Below, piece after piece: positions 10,071 to 20,496 of a stretch of DNA of 64,000 bases. The stretch is from Cupriavidus sp. EM10 (lineage in GTDB: Bacteria > Pseudomonadota > Gammaproteobacteria > Burkholderiales > Burkholderiaceae), in contig NZ_CP076061.1 of the NCBI RefSeq assembly GCF_018729255.1, positions 1,178,001 through 1,242,000 of the forward strand, given 5' to 3'. Both the position numbers and the translations under genes were made by a program. Under the pieces are notes generated by a model. It had not been told where the DNA came from and ran no database searches. It saw nothing but the letters and a program-made list of their open reading frames with translations. Position 1 is the stretch's first letter, and each line of letters begins with the position of its first letter.

Positions 10071-10961
10071 ATGTCAGAACACATGCTGCAGGCGCCGGCC
10101 ACCCCGCTGTGGCTGCGCCTGGCCCCGCCCTGTTCCTGCTGTTGTGGTCCTGCGGCTTCGTCTTCCTGAAGCTGGGGTTGCAATACGCCGATCCGCTCAC
10201 GTTCCTGGCGCTGCGCTACGCGTGCGTGGTGGCGCTGCTGATCGTCCCTGCCTGTGGCTGCGCCGCCCATGCCGCGCGGTCTGGCGCCGTGGCTGCATCT
10301 GGCGATGATCGGCCTGCTGATCCAGGCCGGCTATTTCGCGTTCACCTATCTGAGCCTGAAGCTCGGCATGTCGGCCGGGGCGGTGGCGCTGGTGACGTCG
10401 CAACAGCCGATCCTGATCGGGCTGCTGGCACCAGCCATCGCGGGCGAGCGCGTCGACGCGGTCCGCTGGGCCGGGCTGGCGCTCGGCGTGGCCGGTGCCG
10501 TGATCGTCATCACCGCCAAATCGTCCGTGCAGATGGCGTCGCCGCTCGGCCTGATGTTCGCGGTGCTGGCGCTGCTGGCCATGACCAGCGGCACGTTGTG
10601 GGAAAAGCGCTTCGGCGCGCCGGTGCATCCGGTGCTGGCGAACACGGTGCAATACGCCGTGGCGCTGCTGATCACGGCCCCGCTGGCCTGGTGGCTGGAG
10701 CCGATGCACGTGCAGTGGACGCCGGCCCTGTTCGGCTCGCTGGCGTACCTGGTCATCGGCAACTCGCTGGTGGCGATTTCGCTGCTGCTGGCGATGATCC
10801 GGCATGGCGAGGCATCGCGCGTGTCGGCGCTGTTCTTTCTCGTCCCGCCCGTCACGGCCGTGATCGCCTTCGCCTTGCTAGGCGAATCGCTGCCGGCGAT
10901 GGCCTGGCCGGGCATGGCCATCGCGGCGGCGGGACTTTACCTGGTGATGCGTCGCCGCTAG
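10071..10961 (+). CDS. EamA/DMT-family permease
   Basis: About 297 residues with ten predicted membrane segments in two EamA repeats; typical pieces are LFLLLWSCGFVFLKLGLQYA and TSGTLWEKRFGAPVHPV. Three single-base losses interrupt it, one near 10128 and two within 10250-10256; the frame is continuous from 10257 on. The start MSEHMLQAPATPLWLRL at 10071 restores the usual first helix. Members export amino acids, metabolites or drugs by proton exchange; the substrate is not predictable. It is monocistronic, ending before a bidirectional hairpin. Confidence 0.82.
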
Positions 10962-10986
10962 GCCCGGCGGTCAGGTGTGCCCATGC

Positions 10987-11009
10987 AAAAGCGGGCCCGT
11001 CAGGCCCGC
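10987..11009 (-). terminator. Terminator for the small lipoprotein gene (minus strand), possibly bidirectional
   Basis: The 7 bp stem GCGGGCC / GGCCCGC (10991-11009) has a 5-base loop. Read on the minus strand it is followed by TTTT, and it lies about 50 bp past the stop of the minus-strand lipoprotein gene. Confidence 0.7.
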
Positions 11010-11057
11010 TGCTGTCTTGCGTCGAAAGTGTCGCGACAGTATCGCGCCGGTATCGCG

Positions 11058-11303
11058 TCAGCGCGACGAACTGCCCGAAGTCGCGCCGCTACCGCTGGTG
11101 CTGCCGCTGGAGCTGCCGCTCGGCGCCGAGCCATAGCCGCCGCCACCGTAGTGGCCGCTGCGCGAACTGCCTGAATCGTTAGGGGTCACGCTGCCGGACC
11201 CGGCCATCGAGCCAGAGCCCGTGCCACTGCCGGCCGCCGTGCAGCCGCCAAGCATCGCCATCACCAGGGCCAGCGCTGCCGCCGTAGTTGTTGTCTTCCG
11301 CAT
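11058..11303 (-). CDS. Small Ser/Gly-rich lipoprotein
   Basis: 81 residues from the ATG at 11303, chosen because GGAGGAAACC precedes it. The lipobox LGGC (residues 16-19) follows a hydrophobic stretch (AAALALVMAM), so the protein should be lipidated. The rest is low-complexity Gly/Ser, with no recognisable domain. The function is unknown; a flexible cell-surface or periplasmic protein is the most that can be said. Confidence 0.65.
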   Translation of the reverse strand: MRKTTTTAAALALVMAMLGGCTAAGSGTGSGSMAGSGSVTPNDSGSSRSGHYGGGGYGSAPSGSSSGSTSGSGATSGSSSR

Positions 11304-11553
11304 GGTTTCCTCCATCTAGCCGTTAGTCACCCCCGGCCCGGGTGGAAGCGCAAGGGGACTGCATCGCTATCACGCAAGCGCCGTTCCACGGGCGTCGTGC
11401 GCGTGGCGGGAGACATTTCGGAATGCTGGATTCAGATAGCGCACGCCCGGAAGGCAGTGGCTACTTGCGGTTGTAAGCATTGCCCGTGGGGCGCGCTGTG
11501 GATTAGCTGCTTACTTCAGCGGCGTGGGCGCCGGTGCTACGCGTGGAATTCTG

Positions 11554-11577
11554 CCCTCTCCCGCAGGCGGAGAGGGG
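11554..11577. repeat. REP-like palindrome
   Basis: CCCTCTCCCGC-AG-GCGGAGAGGGG is an 11 bp dyad with one mismatch. It matches the two palindromes near 62.6 kb in sequence and layout, so it belongs to a dispersed extragenic family. It lies downstream of the glycine-zipper gene. Confidence 0.75.
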
Positions 11578-11607
11578 AGCAAATCGGCCGGGAGGCGGGA
11601 GCCGATA

Positions 11608-11956
11608 TCAGTAACCGTAGTACTGCTGCGGCGGGGCGTACTGCACCGGCGCCGGACGGCCGCACGGTACGTAGCCGCCCTGGTAGTTGCTATAGCAGTA
11701 GCCGGCGGCACGGCCGGCGCGGCATAGGCCACCGGCTGGGGCGGCGCGTAGACCGGTGCCGGGCGGCGTAGGCCGGCTGGCTGCTGGCCACCAGCGCGCC
11801 CAGCGCCAGGCCTGCCACGGCGGCCACGGCGATGGCGGCGCCTGCCGAGGATCCGCCACCACCACGATGGTAGCGGTCGTGGGCCGAGGCGGTCCCGGCG
11901 ACCAGCATGGCGGCACTCAGGACGGCGATACCGGTGTAACGAATCGACTTGCGCAT
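11608..11956 (-). CDS. Exported glycine-zipper-like small protein
   Basis: About 116 residues. The start at 11956 has AAGGAG 7 bp upstream and opens a signal peptide (MRKSIRYTGIAVLSAAMLVA, cleaved after TASA). A hydrophobic Ala/Gly helix (SAGAAIAVAAVAGLALGALV) follows, then a Pro/Tyr-rich tail ending QYAPPQQYYGY. Two lost bases (near 11705 and 11765) break the tail; the restored reading PVYAPPQPVAYAAPAVPPGY is compositionally consistent. It may insert in or associate with the outer membrane; no function is assigned. Confidence 0.65.
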
Positions 11957-12290
11957 CTTTGACTCCTTAGGTCGGACCAACCCTGGCCCTGTCTACGGAA
12001 TGCATGATGAGCGTTCGATCATTACAGTGGGTTACGGCGTCGTGAGCAGATGTAAGCGCGCAGAGACATCGCTACCCGCCGGACGGCCTGTCGACGCGCG
12101 CGAATCGCCGTTTCTTGAATTTGGCGTTACAACTTCCCGCGGCCTCGGCCTCGATTCCTGCGGGAAACGCCGGTTGACAGCGTATCGCCCCATGCAAATA
12201 CTCCACCTCGCAACGCCTCAGTGCCTGCGCGAATACCCCTGAAGCGGTGCGGTTTTGGCAATGTCGATACAACTTCCTCCAGAGACGACC
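11957..12290. other. Intergenic region between divergent envelope-protein genes
   Basis: 334 bp with no convincing open frame, RNA or terminator. It must hold the promoters of the glycine-zipper gene (minus) and the lipoprotein hydrolase (plus); no strong -35/-10 pair was identified. Confidence 0.3.
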
Positions 12291-13211
12291 ATGATCACAC
12301 GCCGCTTGCCGGAGCTTTCCGGCCTGCAGTCCTGCGCACGGCAATTGCTGCTCGTCAGCGCCATCGGACTGCTCACCGCCTGCGCCAGCAACGTTTCGAA
12401 CCCGCCCGTACCGGCGCAGCCGTCCGCCCCGGCCGCCGCCGCGGCACCGGTGGCCGCCGGCAAGACCGAGGTGCTCTGGCTTGGCCAGGCCGCCATGCGC
12501 ATCACCACGCCGGGCGGCAAGGTGATCGTCGTCGACCCCTGGCTGACCGGCAATCCGAAGACGCCTGCCCCGTACAAGCAGTTGTCGGCGCTGGGCAAGG
12601 TCGACCTGATCCTGGTCACGCACGCGCACGGCGACCACCTGGGCGATGCGGTCGAACTGGCCAAGCTCAACAACGCGCCGCTGTGGAATGCGGGCGGTCT
12701 CAGCCAGCAACTGGTCACGCTGGGGCAGTTGCCGGCCACCCAGGCCATGCGCTTCGGCAAGAGCGGCACCATCGCGCCGCTGGGCGACAACGGCCCGAAG
12801 ATCACGGCCGTGCACGCCGAGCACTCGTCGGAACTGGTCTGGAAAAACCCCGCCACGGGCAAGGATGAAACGCACTACGGCGGCGAGCCGGTGGGCTACA
12901 TCATCGAGATGGAGAACGGCTTCAAGATCTGGCACATGGGCGATACCGGGCTGTACGGCGACATGATGATGGTGGCCGACCGCTACAAGCCCGACCTGGT
13001 GCTGATCCCCATCGGCGGCCATTTCACGATGGGCCCGCAGGACGCCGCCATCGCGCTGCGCGACTTCATCAAGCCGAAGTACGCCATCCCGATGCACTAC
13101 GGCACCAGCCCGATGCTGCGCGGCACGCCGGCCGAGTTGAAGACGGCGCTCGGGGCATCGGCCCCAACAGCGGTGATCGTGCCGGAGCCGGGGCAGAAGG
13201 TGGACTTTTGA
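12291..13211 (+). CDS. Metallo-beta-lactamase-fold lipoprotein (UPF0173/YtkL-like)
   Basis: 306 residues, intact. The N-terminus carries a lipoprotein signal with lipobox LTAC (residues 21-24), then a Pro/Ala linker. The catalytic domain starts at EVLWLGQAAMRITTPGGK and has LVTHAHGDHLGDAVEL, AEHSSEL, IWHMGDTGLYGD and AIPMHYGTSP, giving the MBL metal ligands in the UPF0173 (metal-dependent hydrolase) arrangement. Its position in the envelope is unusual, since most UPF0173 members are cytoplasmic. The substrate is unknown. Confidence 0.82.
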   Translation: MITRRLPELSGLQSCARQLLLVSAIGLLTACASNVSNPPVPAQPSAPAAAAAPVAAGKTEVLWLGQAAMRITTPGGKVIVVDPWLTGNPKTPAPYKQLSALGKVDLILVTHAHGDHLGDAVELAKLNNAPLWNAGGLSQQLVTLGQLPATQAMRFGKSGTIAPLGDNGPKITAVHAEHSSELVWKNPATGKDETHYGGEPVGYIIEMENGFKIWHMGDTGLYGDMMMVADRYKPDLVLIPIGGHFTMGPQDAAIALRDFIKPKYAIPMHYGTSPMLRGTPAELKTALGASAPTAVIVPEPGQKVDF

Positions 13212-13380
13212 CGATGGGTGCGGCGAAAGCCTGAGGGCGTCAGCGGCGCACTGTGCGCTAAACATCACCCAACCATCCCCCGCATCGCACATAGCGAAAA
13301 CGCCACTATTGCCTATACTCGTCCTTGTCCTCGCAGAAAATCCATGACCGGACGGCGGTCCGGTTCCAGGAGGTGTGTCC

Positions 13381-16300
13381 ATGGTTACGATGAACCGCCG
13401 ACAGTTCCTGAAGTTCACGGGAGCGTCGCTGGCGGGGTCGAGCCTGGCGCTGATCGGGTTCGCGCCCGATGCAGCGCTGGCGGAGGTGCGTGCCTACAAG
13501 CTGGCGCGCACCACCGAGACCCGCAATACATGTCCCTACTGCTCGGTGGCGTGTGGCCTGCTGATGTACAGCCTTGGCGACAAGGCCAAGAACGCCAAGG
13601 CCAGCATCATCCATATCGAGGGCGACCCCGACCACCCGGTGAACCGGGGCACGCTGTGCCCCAAGGGGGCCGGGCTGATCGACTTCATCCACAGTCCCAA
13701 CCGCCTGCAATACCCCGAGTACCGCGCGCCGGGCTCGGACAAGTGGCAGCGCATGACGTGGGATGACGCGCTCGACCGCATCGCCAAGCTGATGAAGCAG
13801 GACCGCGACGCGAACTTCATCGAGAAGAACGAGCAGGGCGCCACGGTCAACCGTTGGCTCAGTACCGCAATGCTGGCCGCGTCCGCGAGCAGCAACGAGG
13901 TGGGTTACATCACGCACAAGACTGTCCGCAGTCTTGGCATGCTGGGATTCGACAACCAGGCGCGTGTCTGACACGGCCCGACGGTGGCAGGTCTTGCCCC
14001 GACGTTTGGCCGTGGCGCGATGACGAACCATTGGGTCGACATCAAGAACGCGGACGTTATCCTGATCATGGGCGGCAATGCCGCCGAGGCACACCCGTGC
14101 GGATTCAAGTGGGTCACCGAGGCCAAGGCGCACAACAACGCCCGGCTGATCGTGGTGGACCCGCGCTTCACGCGCTCGGCATCGGTGGCGGACTACTACG
14201 TGCAGATCCGCACCGGGACGGACATCGTCTTCCTGGGCGGGTGATCCGCTGGCTGCTGGAAAACGACAAGATCCAGCACGAGTACGTGAAGAACTACACG
14301 GACATGTCGTTCATCGTCCGCGAGGACTACCAGTTCAAGGACGGCATCTTCTCGGGCTATGACCCGGAGAAACGCATCTACCTGAAGGAGACCTGGGACT
14401 GGGAAAAGGGCGACGACGGCTTCGTCAAGACGGACCCCACGCTGACCCACCCGCGCTGCGTCTACAACCTGCTGAAGAACCACTACGCGCGCTATACGCC
14501 CGAGATGGTGGAACGCGTCTGCGGCACGCCGCAGGACAAGTTCCTGAAGGTCTGCGAGATGATGGCGACCACCGCCACGCCGTCGCGCGCCATGACCATC
14601 ATGTACGCGCTGGGCTGGACGCAACACTCGGTCGGCTCGCAGATGATCCGCACCGGCGCCATGGTGCAGCTGCTGCTGGGCAATATCGGCATCGCCGGCG
14701 GCGGCATGAATGCGTTGCGCGGGCACTCGAACATCCAGGGGCTGACCGACCTGGGGCTGATGACCAACCTGCTGCCCGGCTACCTGACGCTGCCGTCCGA
14801 CCCGAAGTGGACTACGACAAGTACATCGAGGCGCGATCGTTCAAGCCGCTGCGGCCCAACCAGCTCAGTTACTGGCAGAACTACGGCAAGTTCCACGTGA
14901 GCCTGATGAAGGCCTGGTGGGGCCCGGCCGCCACGAAGGACAACAACTGGGCGTTCGATTACCTGCCCAAGCTGGACAAGCCCTACGACATGCTGCAGGT
15001 GTTCGAGATGATGAACGCCGGCCGCATCAACGGCTATATCCTGCAAGGCTTCAACCCGCTGGCGGCGGCGCCCAACAAGGCCAAGCTGCTCAAGGGCCTG
15101 AGCCAGCTCAAGTTCATGGTCGTGATGGACCCGCTGGCCACCGAGACCAGCGAATTCTGGCGAAACTACGGCGAGTCGAACAACGTCGACTCGAAATCGA
15201 TCCAGACCGAGGTCTTCCGCCTGCCTACCACCTGCTTTGCCGAGGAAAACGGCGCGCTGGTCAATTCGTCGCGCTGGCTGCAATGGCACTGGCAGGGCGC
15301 CGATCCGCCGGGCGAGGCGCGCAGCGACATCGAGATCATGTCGGCCCTGTGGCTGCGCATCCGCGCGCTGTACCAGAAGGATGGCGGCAAGTATCCGGAC
15401 CCGATCGTGAACCTGTGGTGGCCCTATGCGGTGCCGCACTCGCCCACGCCCGAGGAACTGGCCAAGGAATACTCTGGCAAGGCGCTGACCGACCTGGTGG
15501 ACCCGAAGGACCCCACCAAGGTGGTGCGCAAGGCCGGCGAGCAGCTCAACAGCTTTGGCGAACTGCAGGCCGACGGCAGCACCATGAGCGGCTGCTGGAT
15601 CTATTGCGGATCGTGGACGGAGGCCGGCAACCAGATGGCCAAGCGCGACAACAGCGACCCCACCGGCATCGGCCAGAACCTGAACTGGTCGTGGGCCTGG
15701 CCGGCCAACCGACGCGTGCTGTACAACCGCGCGTCGTGCGACGTGAGCGGCAAGCCGTTCAATCCGGCCCGCAAGCTGATCGCGTGGAATGGCAAGAGCT
15801 GGACCGGCTTCGACACGCCCGACTTCAAGCTCGATGAGGACCCGGCCAACGGCATGGGCCCCTTCATCATGCAGGCCGAAGGCGTGGCGCGGTTCTTTGC
15901 GCGGCAGACCATGGTGGAGGGGCCATTCCCCGAGCACTACGAGCCGTTCGAGAACCCGCTGGGCTACAACCCGCTCAACGGCAAGGACTCGAAGGTCATC
16001 AGCAACCCGGCCGCCCGCGTGTTCAAGGAAGACTGGGCGCAATTCGGCAAGCCCGATGCCTATCCCGTCATCGCCACCACCTACCGGCTGACCGAGCACT
16101 TCCACTACTGGACCAAGCACGCGCGCATCAATGCCATCCTGCAGCCGGAGCAGTTCGTGGAGATCGGCGAGGATCTGGCCAGGCAGGTGGGCGTGAAGGC
16201 GGGCGACCGCGTCAAGGTGTCGTCCACGCGCGGCTACATCCGCGCCGTGGCGCTGGTGACCAAGCGGATCAAACCGTTCAGGATCGACGGCAAGACCGTG

Positions 16301-16447
16301 CACATGGTGGGCATACCGCTGCACTGGGGCTTCACGGGGCTGACCAAGCCGGGTTTCCTGGCCAACACGCTGACGCCGTTCGTGGGCGACGGCAACACCC
16401 AGACGCCCGAGTTCAAGTCGTTCATGGTCAAGGTCGAACGGGCATAG
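13381..16447 (+). CDS. fdoG: Selenocysteine-containing respiratory formate dehydrogenase, alpha (catalytic) subunit
   Basis: About 1,022 residues with an in-frame UGA at 13969-13971 (codon 197) read as selenocysteine: NQARV-U-HGPTVAGLAPTFGRG aligns with E. coli FdnG/FdoG. A Tat leader (NRRQFLKF), the 4Fe-4S motif TCPYCSVACG and the molybdopterin region GTLCPKGAG are visible. The start at 13381 has AGGAGG 7 bp upstream. Two single G losses after the Sec codon (near 14240, FLGG to VIRWLL; near 14810, PSDPK to VDYDKY) look like sequence errors. The enzyme oxidises formate in the periplasm at a Mo/W-bis-MGD centre and passes electrons to FdoH and FdoI. The downstream genes supply everything needed to make it. 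Confidence 0.95.
13969..14014 (+). promoter_or_regulatory. SECIS element of fdoG with its UGA codon
   Basis: The UGA is followed directly by a hairpin. The outer stem is CACGGCC (13972-13978) with GGCCGTG (14008-14014), seven perfect pairs. The upper stem CGG/CCG, a bulged U at 13985, then GGCA/TGCC closes the loop GGUCU (13990-13994). Counting from the U of UGA as 1, the bulged U is position 17 and the loop G and U are positions 23 and 24, the SelB contacts known from E. coli fdhF. This supports Sec insertion at the UGA. Confidence 0.93.
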
Positions 16448-16456
16448 GAGACAGAC

Positions 16457-17431
16457 ATGGCACTGCAGTCTCTGGATATCGTGCGCCGGTCGGCCACCAC
16501 CACGCCGTCGCCCAGCGTGCGCGAGCCGGTCACCGGCAGCGTGGCCAAGCTGATCGACACCACCAAGTGCATCGGCTGCAAGGCCTGCCAGGCAGCATGC
16601 ATGGAGTGGAACGACCTGCGCGGCGACGTGGGCACCAACGTGGGCGTCTACGACAACCCGGCCGACCTGGACGAGCACACGTGGACGCTGATGCGGTTCA
16701 CCGAGTACGAGAACCCCAACGGCAACCTGGAATGGCTGATCCGCAAGGACGGCTGCATGCACTGCGAGGACCCGGGCTGCCTGAAGGCCTGCCCGTCGCC
16801 GGGCGCCATCGTGCAGTACGCCAATGGCATCGTCGACTTCCACGAGGAAAACTGCATCGGCTGCGGCTATTGCATCACCGGCTGCCCGTTCAACATCCCG
16901 CGCATCTCGAAGGAAGACCACAAGGCCTACAAGTGCACGCTGTGCTCGGACCGCGTGGCCGTGGGCCAGGAGCCGGCCTGCGTGAAAACCTGCCCCACCG
17001 GCGCCATCGTGTTCGGCACCAAGACCGACATGATTGCCCACGCGGACGAACGCATCGTCGACCTGAAGTCGCGCGGCTTCGAGAAGGCCGGCCTGTACAA
17101 CCCGGCGGGCGTGGACGGCACCCACGTGATGTACGTGCTGCACCACGCCGACCAGCCGAGCCTGTACCACGGCCTGCCCGACGACCCGCACATCAGCCCG
17201 CTGGTGAGCCTGTGGAAAGGCCTGGCCAAGCCGTTGGCGGTGGCCGGCATGGCGATGGCCGCGCTGGCGGGCTTCTTCCACTACATCCGCGTGGGCCCGA
17301 ACGAGACGGGGCCGGAGGACGAGGCGGCCGCCGAGGACGAAATCGTGCGCTGGGGCCGCGACAACCCGAAGCCGCGCGGCACGCCGGACGAGGTGACGCC
17401 ACCCGAGGAGGTTCGCGATGAGAATCGATAA
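16457..17431 (+). CDS. fdoH: Formate dehydrogenase beta subunit, four-cluster iron-sulfur protein
   Basis: 324 residues, intact. Four Cys groups are visible: [45 protein letters not shown] and [20 protein letters not shown], matching the four 4Fe-4S clusters of FdnH/FdoH. A C-terminal membrane helix ([18 protein letters not shown]) anchors it on the periplasmic side. It carries electrons from FdoG to the cytochrome subunit. It starts 9 bp after fdoG and overlaps fdoI by 14 bp. Confidence 0.96.
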   Translation: MALQSLDIVRRSATTTPSPSVREPVTGSVAKLIDTTKCIGCKACQAACMEWNDLRGDVGTNVGVYDNPADLDEHTWTLMRFTEYENPNGNLEWLIRKDGCMHCEDPGCLKACPSPGAIVQYANGIVDFHEENCIGCGYCITGCPFNIPRISKEDHKAYKCTLCSDRVAVGQEPACVKTCPTGAIVFGTKTDMIAHADERIVDLKSRGFEKAGLYNPAGVDGTHVMYVLHHADQPSLYHGLPDDPHISPLVSLWKGLAKPLAVAGMAMAALAGFFHYIRVGPNETGPEDEAAAEDEIVRWGRDNPKPRGTPDEVTPPEEVRDENR

Positions 17432-18062
17432 GCGCCGCGAGGCAACCATCCGGCGCTATACCGCCGGCGAACGCACCAACCACTGGATCGTCGCCCTGAC
17501 GTTCGTGCTGCTGGCGCTGTCCGGGCTGGCGCTGTTCCATCCGTCGATGTTCTGGATGAGCGCCCTGTTCGGCGGTGGCACCTGGACGCGCATCCTGCAT
17601 CCCTATATCGGGCTGGTGATGTTCCTGGCCTTCCTGCTGCTGGCGCTGAAGTTCTGGCATCACAACCTGCTGACGTGGAACGACCGCGAATGGCTGCGCC
17701 ATGGCCGCGACGTGCTGACCAACCACGAGGAAAACCTGCCCGACGTGGGCCGCTACAACGCCGGCCAGAAGCTGCTGTTCTTCCTGATGGTGGGATGCCT
17801 GCTGCTGTTGCTGCTGAGCGGGCTGGTGATCTGGCGCGCGTGGTTCTCGGCGCTCTTCCCGATCTGGGCCCTGCGGGTGGCGTCGGTCGTACATGCCGTT
17901 TGCGCCTTCGCGCTGATTTGCGGCATCATTGTCCACATCTATGCAGCCGTGTGGGTCAAGGGGTCCGTGGAGGCCATGACGCGCGGCACCGTTACGCCCG
18001 GCTGGGCGTGGAAACATCACCGCGACTGGTTCCGAGAGAATTTCAAGCCAGGCGACAAATAG
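17418..18062 (+). CDS. fdoI: Formate dehydrogenase gamma subunit, cytochrome b556
   Basis: 214 residues, intact. There are four membrane helices, with candidate haem b ligand His residues in [19 protein letters not shown] and IVHIYAAVW. It takes electrons from FdoH and reduces the quinone pool, completing the formate-to-quinone chain. It overlaps the end of fdoH by 14 bp and is followed 45 bp later by fdhE. Confidence 0.95.
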   Translation: MRIDKRREATIRRYTAGERTNHWIVALTFVLLALSGLALFHPSMFWMSALFGGGTWTRILHPYIGLVMFLAFLLLALKFWHHNLLTWNDREWLRHGRDVLTNHEENLPDVGRYNAGQKLLFFLMVGCLLLLLLSGLVIWRAWFSALFPIWALRVASVVHAVCAFALICGIIVHIYAAVWVKGSVEAMTRGTVTPGWAWKHHRDWFRENFKPGDK

Positions 18063-18107
18063 CGGCAGTTGGCTGACGCGCCGGCTTGCCAGAAGGATGA
18101 CGACACG

Positions 18108-19061
18108 ATGGTGCAGCGCATTCTGGAGCCGGCGGAAATCGAATCGATCGACCACATCGCCATCGCGCGTGTGCGTCTGCCCGAGCGCGCCGAGGTCTTC
18201 AGCGCACGGGCCCAGCGGCTGCGACAGCTGGCCCCCGGCAACCCGATCGGCCCCTACCTGCTGCTGATGGCCACCGTGGCCGACGCGCAGCACGCGGTGG
18301 CCCAATCCCTCGATATTCCCCCGCTGTCCCCCGAAACGCTCGACCGCGCCGGCGAGCATTGCATGCCGCTGCTGCCGGCGCAGGACGCCGGCGCGCCCTT
18401 GCCGCGGCCGCGCTGTTCGACCGGCTGGCCGCAACCGCCCCGAACTGGCGGCGCCGCTGGCCACCTTGCGCGCGATGCCGGCCGACGCGCTGGCCGGCGC
18501 CATCCAGGCCTTGCTGGGACTGCGCCCTTCCAGCGATATCCCCATCGACACCACTACCGCCCCCTGCTGATGGCCGCACTGCAGCTGGACCGCACGGTGC
18601 TGGCCAGCCAGCTGCGCGAGCAGGACATGCCGATGCTGGACGTCCACACGGTCTGCCCGGTGTGCGGCACGCCGCCGGTAGCCAGCATCGTGCGCATCGG
18701 CGGGCGCTATCAGGGGCTGCGCTACCTGCACTGCGGCCTGTGCGCCACCGAATGGCACATGGTTCGCGTCAAGTGCAGCCATTGCGAAACCACCGAAGGC
18801 ATCAGCTATTACGCCGTGGAAGGCCAGGGCGAAGCCCTCAAGGCCGAGTGCTGCGACCAGTGCCACCACTATCGCAAGATCGCCTATATGGAAAAGGACC
18901 CGATGGTCGAGCCGCTGGCCGACGACCTGGGATCGCTGGCGCTCGACGTGATGATGGGCGAAGCCGGCTACGGCCGCGCCAACGGCAATCCGCTGCTATG
19001 GCTGGCCGATGACGGCGACGACGATGACCACGGGCTGGAGACGGCGGAGGTGCGCGGATGA
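18108..19061 (+). CDS. fdhE: Formate dehydrogenase accessory/maturation protein FdhE
   Basis: About 318 residues. The C-terminal half has the rubredoxin-like paired motifs of Fdh[28 protein letters not shown] and ECCDQCHHY, which bind iron. The middle is scrambled by three single-base losses (near 18395, 18441 and 18562); restored, it reads [18 protein letters not shown], then [20 protein letters not shown]. FdhE helps late assembly of the Tat-exported formate dehydrogenase. The ATG at 18108 has AAGGA upstream. The stop overlaps the selA start (ATGA). Confidence 0.9.
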   Translation: MVQRILEPAEIESIDHIAIARVRLPERAEVFSARAQRLRQLAPGNPIGPYLLLMATVADAQHAVAQSLDIPPLSPETLDRAGEHCMPLLPAQDAGAPLPRPRCSTGWPQPPRTGGAAGHLARDAGRRAGRRHPGLAGTAPFQRYPHRHHYRPLLMAALQLDRTVLASQLREQDMPMLDVHTVCPVCGTPPVASIVRIGGRYQGLRYLHCGLCATEWHMVRVKCSHCETTEGISYYAVEGQGEALKAECCDQCHHYRKIAYMEKDPMVEPLADDLGSLALDVMMGEAGYGRANGNPLLWLADDGDDDDHGLETAEVRG

Positions 19062-20496
19062 ACGACAGCGTGTCGATGCCCGCTCAGCCATCGGATATCC
19101 CCTCGGTCGACCGCATGCTCCGGCTGCCGGGCCTGCAGCCGCTGCTGGACCAGTACGGCCGCACGCCTGCCACCGCCGCGCTGCGGCGCCTGCTCGACAC
19201 GTTGCGCGCGCAGGCCGTGGCCGGCCAGCTTACGCGCCAGGCCATCGGCGACGATGCGCTGTGCGCGGCGCTGGCCACGCAACTGGCGCGCGACGCCCAG
19301 CCGCGCCTGCGCGCCGTGTTCAACCTGACCGGCACGGTGCTGCATACCAACCTGGGCCGCGCGCTGCTGCCCGACGCTGCCGTGCAGGCCGTGGTGCGCG
19401 CCATGACCACCCCGGCCAATCTCGAATTCGATCTCGACAGCGGCGGCCGTGGCGACCGCGACGACCTGGTCGACGACCTGCTGTGCGAACTGACGGGCGC
19501 GCAGGCGGCCACCGTGGTCAACAACAACGCGGCGGCGGTGCTGCTGATGCTCAATACGCTGGCGCAGCGGCGCGAGGTGGTGGTGTCGCGCGGCGAGCTG
19601 GTGGAAATCGGCGGCGCCTTCCGGATTCCGGACGTGATGCAGCGCGCCGGCGTCAAGCTGGTGGAGATCGGCACGACCAACCGCACGCATCCGCACGACT
19701 ACGCCAACGCCATTGGCGCGCGCACGGCGCTGCTGATGAAGGTGCATTGCAGCAACTACGAGATCACCGGCTTCACGCGCAGCGTGGACGTGGCCGAGGT
19801 AGCGCGCATCGCCCAGCCGCTGGGCCTGCCGGTGGTGGTGGACCTGGGCAGCGGCACGCTGAGCGACCTCACGCAGTGGGGCCTGCCGCGCGAGACCACC
19901 GTGCGCGAGACCATCGCGGCGGGCGCCGACCTGGTCACCTTCAGCGGCGACAAGCTGCTGGGCGGCCCCAGGCCGGCCTGATCGTGGGCCGCGCCGACCT
20001 GATCGCGAAGATCAAGAAGAACCCGCTCAAGCGCGCGCTGCGCGTGGGCAAGCTGACGCTGGCCGCGCTGGAGCCGGTGCTGCGGTTGTATCGAGACCCG
20101 GACACGCTGGCGCAGTCGCTTCCCACGCTGCGCCTGCTGACGCGCCCCGCCGGCGAGATGGCGGCAATGGCCGACCGCCTGCTGCCCGCGTTGCAGGCGA
20201 CGCTTGGCGACGGCTGGCAGCTGGCCGCCGTGCCGATGGTCAGCCAGATCGGCAGCGGCGCGATGCCCGGCGGGCAGCTGGCCAGCTTCGGGCTGGTCAT
20301 CCGTCCCGACAGCGCGGGCAAGCGTACTGGCCGCCGGCTGCAGCAACTGGAAGCCGCGCTGCGCGGGCTGCCGCGTCCGGTGATCGGCCGCGTCAGCGAC
20401 GGCGCGCTGTGGCTGGACCTGCGTTGCCTGGAGGCCGGCGACGAAGCCGCGTTCGCGGCCCAGTGGCCGTTGCTGGCGGAGGCGCTGCGCCCATGA
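19058..20496 (+). CDS. selA: L-seryl-tRNA(Sec) selenium transferase
   Basis: About 479 residues, the usual length. [13 protein letters not shown], then the PLP-binding lysine in FSGDKLLGG (codon 299), identify SelA. It converts Ser-tRNA(Sec) to Sec-tRNA(Sec) using selenophosphate. One C is missing near 19968, in [12 protein letters not shown]. It starts within the stop of fdhE and ends within the start of selB (ATGA overlaps both sides), so translation of fdhE-selA-selB is coupled. Confidence 0.96.

Noticed and set aside
13969..13971. Premature stop that would make fdoG a pseudogene
   Set aside because: The UGA is followed by a correct SECIS hairpin, the aligned residue is Sec in FdnG, and selA, selB, selC and selD are in the same cluster.
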